Shown one piece after another: positions 6,144 to 10,654 of a stretch of DNA of 10,654 bases. The notes beneath the pieces were generated by a model, which was not told where the DNA came from, searched no databases, and saw only the letters and a program-made list of their open reading frames with translations. A program made the translations under genes and the position numbers. The DNA is taken from positions 1-10,654 of the forward strand of contig CAKQSB010000025.1 in NCBI GenBank assembly GCA_934271735.1, in the 5' to 3' direction. Within the stretch, counting starts at the first letter, position 1. Each line of letters begins with the position of its first letter. The stretch is from an uncultured Clostridia bacterium. Its GTDB lineage: Bacteria > Bacillota > Clostridia > Christensenellales > Borkfalkiaceae.

Positions 6144-7640
6144 TCAGTCTCTGCCGTACCTTTTTATCCGAGCTTTAAGCCGATTTTTCGTCGCGCTGTC
6201 GAAATCGGACGGGAGATAACGGAACGACCAGTTTTTATCCGAAAAAACGGACGGCGCGTTTATACGAGCTTTCTCGCCGAACCTTTTCAGATCGTGGAAA
6301 GGGATAATTACGATTTTGGCTTTCGAACTCATCAGAAGATTTATCGCCGTGTCGACTTTCCCGTTTTCGGTTTTCAGATTCTCTTTAACGCCGGTTTTTT
6401 TACATTCGTAACGCAAATCGGCAGCTATAAAATCCTTTTGCGGATTTTCGTCCGAAAACAAAACTTTTAAAGGCTCGTTATCGTGTGTGCCGCTATACCC
6501 CACGCAGTTTTCGGGATAATTTTCGGGCTTATGCTCGTTATGCGGATCGCCGTTAAAACCGAAAGACATAACTTTCATTCCGGGATAGCCCGTGTCTTTC
6601 ATAAGTTTCCTAACGCCGTCGTCGATAACGCCGAGATCTTCGGCAATAACGGGCGCGTCGGGAAAATATCCGAAAAGTCCCATTTTCGGTCCGTCGACCC
6701 ACTCGCCGTTTTTCGCCGTCGTTTCGCCGCTATCGATACGATAATATCTGTCGAACCCTCTGAAATGGTCGAGCCGAACGATATCGTAAACGGAAAGGCA
6801 ATAATTTATCCTGTCGCGCCACCAGGCGTAATCGTCAAGCTTCATTTTTTCCCAGTCGTAAACGGGGTTACCCCAAAGCTGCCCGTCTTCGGAAAAAGCG
6901 TCGGGCGGAACGCCCGCAACGGCTTTCGGCGAACCGTCTTCGTTTAACAAAAACAACTCGCTGCCGTATTTCCACACTTCAACGCTGTCGTTCGCCATAT
7001 AAATGGGGATATCGCCGAGTATTTTCACGTCTTTTCCCGCAGCGTAATTTTTAAGCTTAAGCCACTGCGTTTCGCATAAGAACTGAGTGAACAACCAGAA
7101 CTCGTATTCCTCGCGATTATCGTCCAAAAAGCGGGCTATAAGTCGATTATCGTAAGTTTTATACTCTCCCCAGTCCGACTTGTCGCGATATGAAAACTTC
7201 TCTTTCAAAGTCATAAAAAGCGCGTAATCATCATAATCGCCACGTCTTAAAAAGTCTTTCCAGTCTTCCCTTTTCCTATCGAAACGTTTAAAAGCCTTTT
7301 TCAGAATTTTTGCTTTTTCATTGAAAATAAGCCCGTAATCGACCCATCTCGGGTTGTTCCCGACAGGCATTGAGGAAATCTCGTCCAAAGTCAGTAAACC
7401 CTGATTTTCGAGCGTTTCGAGGTCGATATAATAATGACAAAACGCTTTCGACGCGCAAGGCGAATACGGACTGTTTCCGTAACTGAGCGGAAGCAGCGGC
7501 AGAATCTGCCAGATTTTAACGCCTGCGGACGAAATATAATCTATAAATTTATAAGCTTGCTTGCCGAACGTTCCTATGCCCTCGTTTGACGGCAGCGATG
7601 CTATCGGCAGAAGCACTCCGCATTCTCTGTTTTTTAACAT
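6144..7640 (-). CDS. malQ: 4-alpha-glucanotransferase (amylomaltase, GH77)
   Basis: MalQ transfers alpha-1,4-glucan segments between maltodextrins, releasing glucose, in cytoplasmic maltose and glycogen metabolism. The 498-residue length is typical of the short bacterial amylomaltases. Family hallmarks appear in order: GVLLPIASLPS (8-18), GIGTFG (21-26), WQILPLLP (44-51), NSPYSP (56-61), the nucleophile D291 in RLDHFRG, the acid/base E334 in VIAEDLG, and D387 in GTHDNEP. The catalytic triad is therefore intact. The C-terminal block reads IIPFHDL where the family often has Q-D, a minor difference. The ATG at 7640 is the only sensible start: an upstream ATG in the same region hits a stop after two codons. 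No Shine-Dalgarno is present, and a well-formed promoter ends 6 bases before the ATG, so translation may be leaderless. No other sugar-utilisation gene is visible nearby. Confidence 0.95.
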   Translation of the reverse strand: MLKNRECGVLLPIASLPSNEGIGTFGKQAYKFIDYISSAGVKIWQILPLLPLSYGNSPYSPCASKAFCHYYIDLETLENQGLLTLDEISSMPVGNNPRWVDYGLIFNEKAKILKKAFKRFDRKREDWKDFLRRGDYDDYALFMTLKEKFSYRDKSDWGEYKTYDNRLIARFLDDNREEYEFWLFTQFLCETQWLKLKNYAAGKDVKILGDIPIYMANDSVEVWKYGSELFLLNEDGSPKAVAGVPPDAFSEDGQLWGNPVYDWEKMKLDDYAWWRDRINYCLSVYDIVRLDHFRGFDRYYRIDSGETTAKNGEWVDGPKMGLFGYFPDAPVIAEDLGVIDDGVRKLMKDTGYPGMKVMSFGFNGDPHNEHKPENYPENCVGYSGTHDNEPLKVLFSDENPQKDFIAADLRYECKKTGVKENLKTENGKVDTAINLLMSSKAKIVIIPFHDLKRFGEKARINAPSVFSDKNWSFRYLPSDFDSATKNRLKARIKRYGRD

Positions 7641-7646
7641 ACTTTT

Positions 7647-7675
7647 ATTTTACCATTAAACTTAAAGAAAATCAA
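7647..7675 (-). promoter_or_regulatory. malQ promoter, probably producing a leaderless mRNA
   Basis: TTGATT (7675-7670), a 17-base spacer and TAAAAT (7652-7647) form a good sigma-A promoter. TGG directly before the -10 box fits the extended TGn motif. Only 6 bases (7646-7641) separate the -10 box from the ATG, so transcription should start at or next to the start codon. It should drive malQ and the genes behind it. Confidence 0.65.
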
Positions 7676-7708
7676 ACTTTTTCGTAAAAAACCGATAAAG
7701 TTAAATAG

Positions 7709-7754
7709 AAATCGGATAAACCGAAATCGGACAAATCGGTGTTAAACAAATCGG
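7709..7754. repeat. Four AAATCGG heptamers upstream of malQ
   Basis: AAATCGG occurs at 7709, 7724, 7733 and 7748, with spacings of 15, 9 and 15 bases. The cluster lies about 35-80 bases upstream of the malQ -35 box and just beyond the terminator at 7760. It could be a binding site for a regulator of malQ or decayed repeat sequence. No known operator matches it to my knowledge. Confidence 0.4.
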
Positions 7755-7759
7755 TATTG

Positions 7760-7791
7760 AAAACGACCGAAACATTTGTCCCGGTCGTTTT
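7760..7791 (-). terminator. Terminator after the CxxC-protein gene
   Basis: AAAACGACCG and CGGTCGTTTT form a perfect 10-base stem around a 12-base loop, with T-runs ending each side. It lies 46 bases after the stop codon at 7837 and separates that gene from the malQ promoter. The U-tract is short (4 bases) but the stem is strong. Confidence 0.7.
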
Positions 7792-7836
7792 ATCGGTGAT
7801 TTTAAGAAATAATCAATCGAAAAATCGATAAGTTAA

Positions 7837-9525
7837 TTATTCTTTGTCTTTTTTGGGAATTGTTTCCTCGATTTTTTTGCCACAGGCTTTGCACTTATAA
7901 ATTCTCTTGCCTTCGGTTTCTGTCGTAGGCTCGATAATTTCTATTTCACTTGCGTCCGGCTCGGTATGCGTTATATATACGCCCACGATCTGATTGCAAC
8001 TCTCGCAATATACATATCCGTCGGTTGTGTTTTCGGCGTATAAATACAAACCCTTGGTATTGCACGCAAAATAATTCTTCGCGTTTCTGTCTAATGCCTT
8101 TTCTTGAAAAACGTGCGGAAGTTTTTCGATCGCTTCGACAGCCGAACAAGTTTTGCCGTCGACAGTAAACGTATAAACTTTTTTGCCCTCTTCTTTACAT
8201 GTGGCTTGTTTTACAACTGCTTCTTCGACTTTATCGATCTCAATCGTTTTTACGTCCGAACAATAAATGCAAGCACCGGTTATTTCATAGCCGCTCGAAA
8301 GCTTTTTAACCGTGTAGACGTAATCGTGATCGGCTTCGGCGGGAATTTCTTCTCTCACCTGCTCTCCGCACTCTTCGCACTTAAAGGTTCTGTATTTAAT
8401 ACCTTTCGAAGTATCGTCGATCCATTTCGTATTTTCGGGAGCTTTATGCGGTCTGTAAACCTCGACTTTTATATTACGGTTGCAATGAACACAATCAAAT
8501 GCGCCGACGTAAGAAATCTTGGAATTGCATTTTATTTCAGATTCGTCAATATCATCACTGAGAAGCCCCGGATAAGCCAGAATGCTGTACTTTTCCTTAT
8601 CCATAACGCCGTAAACAATACTTTCGTGTTCCAACGCGGGCAAATAAACGGTGAACTTAAATTCGCCGCCACCGGGCAGTCCGAGGGTGTAATTTATCTT
8701 ACCGATTTTTTCGCACTCGGGTTCGATTTTGTCTTCCGTAACGGAAACAACGTTCTGTTTTGATTCGTCGGCTCCGCAACGTTTGCATTTCAATGTTACG
8801 GTGTAAGTTTCGGGCGAAGTTCCGTTGGGTTTTACATCACATTCATAGTCGTGACCTCTTGAGGGAACAGTCACCTGCACGGTTTGCGCGCAGTATTTAC
8901 AGGTGAACGGCTCTGTTATTCCGCTATCCGTACAGTTCGGGAAATTCACGTCGATATCTTCTAAAGTTTTGTTCTGCGGCGCGTGTTCCTTTCTTGCGTG
9001 AATAATAACCGATTCATTGCACTTATCGCACTGAAAATAGCATTTAACGCCTTCCGTACTGCAAGAAAGAGGCTCGTCGGCAAAGAATTTTATCTTCGGG
9101 TTTACATTGTTTTCATCAAACAAAAACACTCTTGAATCGTTACCGGAAATTTCCATACCGTCCAGCGAATGGTTTTCGGCTTTTAAAACAGCATTGAAAG
9201 AAACAATATTATCAAGTTTTTCCGTCTCGAATTTTGCCTCTTTGTCCGCCGCGCATGAACGATTTTCAGATAAAATAGTAACTTTATAATCGTTGCTTGT
9301 TAAAACGGGAAGTTTTTCCTTGAACTCCTTTTTGCATTTCGTACACTTACCCGTGGCAAGACCTTCCGTTTCGTAAGTAGGCGTAACGCTGACTTCCCAG
9401 GCGATTTCGTGATTTTGTCCTTTATGATTATTCGACGAAACGATAATGATAATCATACTTACTATCAACGCAACGCTTAACGCCGCGCCGATAATAATAA
9501 GAAGCAATTCTTTTTTTGTCTTCAT
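7837..9525 (-). CDS. Membrane-anchored extracellular protein with nine CxxC modules, function unknown
   Basis: This 562-residue protein has a short basic N-terminus (MKTKKE) and a hydrophobic segment at about 7-30. There is no lipobox, so this is a signal anchor or uncleaved signal peptide that leaves the rest outside the cell. The remainder is a chain of degenerate modules, each with one CxxC pair: C61/64, C166/169, C209/212, C247/250, C345/348, C383/386, C419/422, C507/510 and C545/548. The first and last modules are clearly related: TYETEGLATGKCTKCKK (50-66) and TTETEGKRIYKCKACGK (534-550), each followed by an E-x-x-P ending. HDY follows a module at 225-227 and 400-402. The pattern resembles zinc-ribbon-like repeats common in surface proteins of gut Clostridia. 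An AGGAGA site lies about 6 bases before the ATG. I do not recognise a specific function; metal binding or adhesion would be guesses. Confidence 0.85.
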   Translation of the reverse strand: MKTKKELLLIIIGAALSVALIVSMIIIIVSSNNHKGQNHEIAWEVSVTPTYETEGLATGKCTKCKKEFKEKLPVLTSNDYKVTILSENRSCAADKEAKFETEKLDNIVSFNAVLKAENHSLDGMEISGNDSRVFLFDENNVNPKIKFFADEPLSCSTEGVKCYFQCDKCNESVIIHARKEHAPQNKTLEDIDVNFPNCTDSGITEPFTCKYCAQTVQVTVPSRGHDYECDVKPNGTSPETYTVTLKCKRCGADESKQNVVSVTEDKIEPECEKIGKINYTLGLPGGGEFKFTVYLPALEHESIVYGVMDKEKYSILAYPGLLSDDIDESEIKCNSKISYVGAFDCVHCNRNIKVEVYRPHKAPENTKWIDDTSKGIKYRTFKCEECGEQVREEIPAEADHDYVYTVKKLSSGYEITGACIYCSDVKTIEIDKVEEAVVKQATCKEEGKKVYTFTVDGKTCSAVEAIEKLPHVFQEKALDRNAKNYFACNTKGLYLYAENTTDGYVYCESCNQIVGVYITHTEPDASEIEIIEPTTETEGKRIYKCKACGKKIEETIPKKDKE

Positions 9526-9603
9526 TGATAATCTCCTTTTGTCCGATTTCCTTTTGTTTGGCTTTTTTGTGTTTTGGTTTGGTTGTTGCTCTCGGAAATT
9601 CCG

Positions 9604-9632
9604 ATTGTCTCAAAAAAATATTTTTTCCGCAA
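9604..9632 (-). promoter_or_regulatory. Probable promoter of the CxxC-protein gene
   Basis: TTGCGG (9632-9627), exactly 17 bases and GACAAT (9609-9604) form a reasonable sigma-A promoter. The predicted start near 9597 leaves a leader of about 72 bases that is A-rich and ends in the AGGAGA site. A palindrome CGGAA-A-TTCCG (9593-9603) covers the predicted start and could be an operator. The rest of the stretch 9640-9860 is AT-rich and holds nothing else I can identify. Confidence 0.5.
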
Positions 9633-9868
9633 CTCTAATTTTTGCCGACTTTACGTCATTGTAATAATTCGGCAAGTGTTTGTTCTTCATTGCGCTTCAC
9701 AAAATCTAATTATGGACAATATAGATATATTTTAATAGAAAAGGGTAAATAAATCAAGCAATATAGCAAGCTAAAATAAATTTTCCGCTTACGTCACATT
9801 TCTATCCTTATTGCTATCTCGATATACAGTTTCATATCCAACCGAAAAGATTATCTGACGTAATTATT

Positions 9869-9904
9869 TCCACCCTTCTCCACTTGGGAAAGCCAAAGGT
9901 GGAG
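9869..9904. repeat. Intergenic hairpin with two alternative stems
   Basis: CTCCAC (9878-9883) pairs with GTGGAG (9899-9904), with further inner pairing. TCCACC (9869-9874) can instead pair with GGTGGA (9898-9903). The hairpin lies 20 bases outside the left inverted repeat of the DUF559 cassette. There is no U-tract, so it is not an obvious terminator. It may be a further copy of the repeat type seen around the cassette, or an independent one. Confidence 0.5.
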
Positions 9905-9915
9905 TTTGGACAAAC

Positions 9916-9979
9916 AAAAAAAATGGCTTCCCCTTATAGAAAAATTTTTTTCAAGGCGTTAAGCTTATTCGGGGGAAGC
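9916..9979 (-). terminator. Terminator formed by the left arm, downstream of the DUF559 gene
   Basis: On the minus strand GCTTCCCC (9979-9972) pairs with GGGGAAGC (9934-9927 region) across an AT-rich loop of some 35-40 bases. CA and eight T follow. The long loop weakens the call, but the stem and U-tract are good and no other terminator is seen after the gene. Confidence 0.5.
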
Positions 9980-10009
9980 TGGCGCGAAGCGGCTGATGAG
10001 GGGTTATAG
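9925..10009. repeat. Left inverted-repeat arm of the DUF559 cassette
   Basis: The arm consists of GGCTTCCCC, an AT-rich stretch, and a GC-rich core that includes GGGGGAAGCTGGCGCG and CTGATGAGGGG. On the minus strand the GCTTCCCC/GGGGAAGC stem is followed within three bases by eight T (9923-9916), so this arm can also terminate transcription of the DUF559 gene. Confidence 0.75.
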
Positions 10010-10057
10010 AAAGAATAAAAATTGCATTTCAAACTTTCAAAATGAGGAGAAGTTACT

Positions 10058-10426
10058 TTACTTATATAACCCATTCATATGCAAAAGAATATCGTCACAA
10101 ACTTCTTTAAATTTTGTATTTATATCTAAATTAGAATATCTGAGAACGCATATTCCCTTCTCTTTAAAGTATTTGTCGCGTTCTATGTCTTTTTTTATCC
10201 CTTCAACAAGGTAATGTTGCGTCCCGTCCAATTCAATAACTAACTTATATTTTGCGCAATAAAAATCAACAATATAATTATCAAATACTTTTTGTCTGTT
10301 GATTGTTACAGGTAATTTTTTTAGGAAATCATACCACAAATGTCTTTCCTCTTTTGTCATCTCTTTTCTTAATGACTTTGAAAAAAAAGTTAAATCTTTA
10401 TTTTTGTGGTTTGTATATTTTCTCAT
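10058..10426 (-). CDS. DUF559 domain protein, endonuclease-like (Vsr/PD-(D/E)xK-related)
   Basis: This 122-residue protein is of normal length for the DUF559 family. It has the typical order: LRKEMTKEERHLWYDFL (19-35), then NRQKVFDNYIVDFYCAKYKLVIELDGTQH (43-71), then the ERDKYFKEKGICVLRYSN block (82-99). D54, E65 and D67 sit where the family, related to very-short-patch-repair and restriction-type nucleases, is thought to hold its active-site acids. No activity is established for most members. The ATG at 10426 has GAGG 6 bases upstream and a near-consensus promoter. The gene is clearly richer in A/T than malQ or the yhaO-like gene and sits alone between inverted repeats, which suggests horizontal arrival. 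It has no methylase or specificity partner here, so a conventional restriction system is unlikely. Confidence 0.88.
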   Translation of the reverse strand: MRKYTNHKNKDLTFFSKSLRKEMTKEERHLWYDFLKKLPVTINRQKVFDNYIVDFYCAKYKLVIELDGTQHYLVEGIKKDIERDKYFKEKGICVLRYSNLDINTKFKEVCDDILLHMNGLYK

Positions 10427-10444
10427 TTGACGCCTCTTTTAATA

Positions 10445-10472
10445 ATTATATTTATAAATGAAAAATAGTCAA
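10445..10472 (-). promoter_or_regulatory. Promoter of the DUF559 gene
   Basis: TTGACT (10472-10467), 16 bases and a perfect TATAAT (10450-10445) lie just upstream. The start near 10438 leaves a leader of about a dozen bases containing the GAGG site. The promoter lies inside the inverted repeats, so the cassette carries its own expression signals. Confidence 0.75.
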
Positions 10473-10565
10473 GAGATAATTTGAAAGTAAATAAACTTTA
10501 TGATATGAATATAACAATTTATATTATAAATTTTATAACTTCATAGTTTTTTTAGATTAAGCAGC

Positions 10566-10651
10566 CTATAGCTTACCCCTCATCAGTCGCTACGCGCCAG
10601 CTTCCCCCGAATTGCTCTCCCCTTCGAAATTTTCGGCTGAATGGGGAAGCC
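10566..10651. repeat. Right inverted-repeat arm of the DUF559 cassette
   Basis: This arm is the reverse complement of the left one: CTATAG, then ACCCCTCATCAG, CGCGCCAGCTTCCCCCGAAT, a spacer and GGGGAAGCC at 10643-10651. Its internal GCTTCCCC (10600-10607) and GGGGAAGC (10643-10650) form a hairpin. The spacer between core and outer end differs in sequence from the left arm but has about the same length. Confidence 0.75.
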
Positions 10652-10654
10652 TTT

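Larger units (their letters stand above)
9925..10651. mobile_element. Putative DUF559 cassette bounded by about 85-base inverted repeats
   Basis: The left arm (9925-10009) and right arm (10566-10651) are imperfect inverted repeats of nearly equal length. The outer ends match over 9 bases (GGCTTCCCC / GGGGAAGCC), and the inner 38-base core (9967-10004) matches its partner with only two mismatches. Within each arm GCTTCCCC also pairs with GGGGAAGC, so each arm is itself a hairpin, as in REP-like or MITE-like elements. The 727-base element encodes only the DUF559-type protein and is visibly more AT-rich than the other genes here. No transposase is present. Target duplications cannot be checked because the right arm ends 3 bases from the window edge. 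Mobility is inferred from the layout. Confidence 0.55.

Noticed and set aside
5802..6470. 222-codon plus-strand reading frame spanning the yhaO-like and malQ genes
   Set aside because: It is antisense to two well-supported genes with intact catalytic motifs, has no domain signal and comes from codon-position bias of the true strand.
8104..8763. 219-codon plus-strand reading frame inside the CxxC-protein gene
   Set aside because: It is antisense to a gene with a good ribosome-binding site, signal anchor and repeated CxxC modules, and it shows no domain itself.
10058..10426. Restriction endonuclease of a restriction-modification system
   Set aside because: No methyltransferase or specificity gene is present, and the sequence pattern fits the DUF559 family, whose members are usually solitary.

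Overview
The window looks like chromosomal DNA of a Bacillota bacterium, most likely an uncultured Clostridia-type lineage. The evidence is a Veg-family gene, a YhaO/YhaN-type nuclease-ATPase pair in its usual overlapping arrangement, sigma-A-like promoters, and a surface protein built from CxxC modules of the sort seen in gut Clostridia. The lineage is inferred from gene content only. Every gene I can support lies on the minus strand, so the text below follows transcription from right to left.

Right end (about 9870-10654): a small, AT-rich cassette carries a DUF559-type endonuclease-like gene between two approximately 85-base imperfect inverted repeats. Each arm can fold on itself, and the left arm ends in a U-tract that should act as the gene's terminator. 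It looks like a mobile or formerly mobile insertion.

Centre (2107-9525): first comes a 562-residue membrane-anchored protein with nine CxxC pairs, closed by a terminator at about 7760-7791. Next is a likely operon: malQ (4-alpha-glucanotransferase), a YhaO/SbcD-like metallophosphoesterase, a YhaN-like coiled-coil ATPase overlapping it by 4 bases, and then a veg-like gene ending at a strong terminator (2032-2077). malQ has a well-formed promoter whose -10 box ends only 6 bases before the ATG and has no Shine-Dalgarno sequence, so it may be leaderless.

Left (1-1875): a complete tRNA-Thr(CGU) with encoded CCA and its own promoter is followed by an intrinsic terminator. Beyond it lies the oddest part of the window, a tandem array of about 300-400-base units (about 488-1760). 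Three of the units contain a degenerate copy of the tRNA 3' end, and all four contain the tRNA's terminator. Three unit junctions also carry an AAGGAG ribosome-binding site and an ATG opening a short hydrophobic reading frame on the plus strand. Three units carry a GC-stem hairpin with a 26-base A-rich loop. Whether this is recombination debris at a tRNA, a repeat-borne small-peptide or small-RNA system, or both cannot be decided from sequence alone. The left edge holds the first 133 codons of a TetR-family repressor with a consensus promoter and a perfect palindromic operator over its predicted start site.
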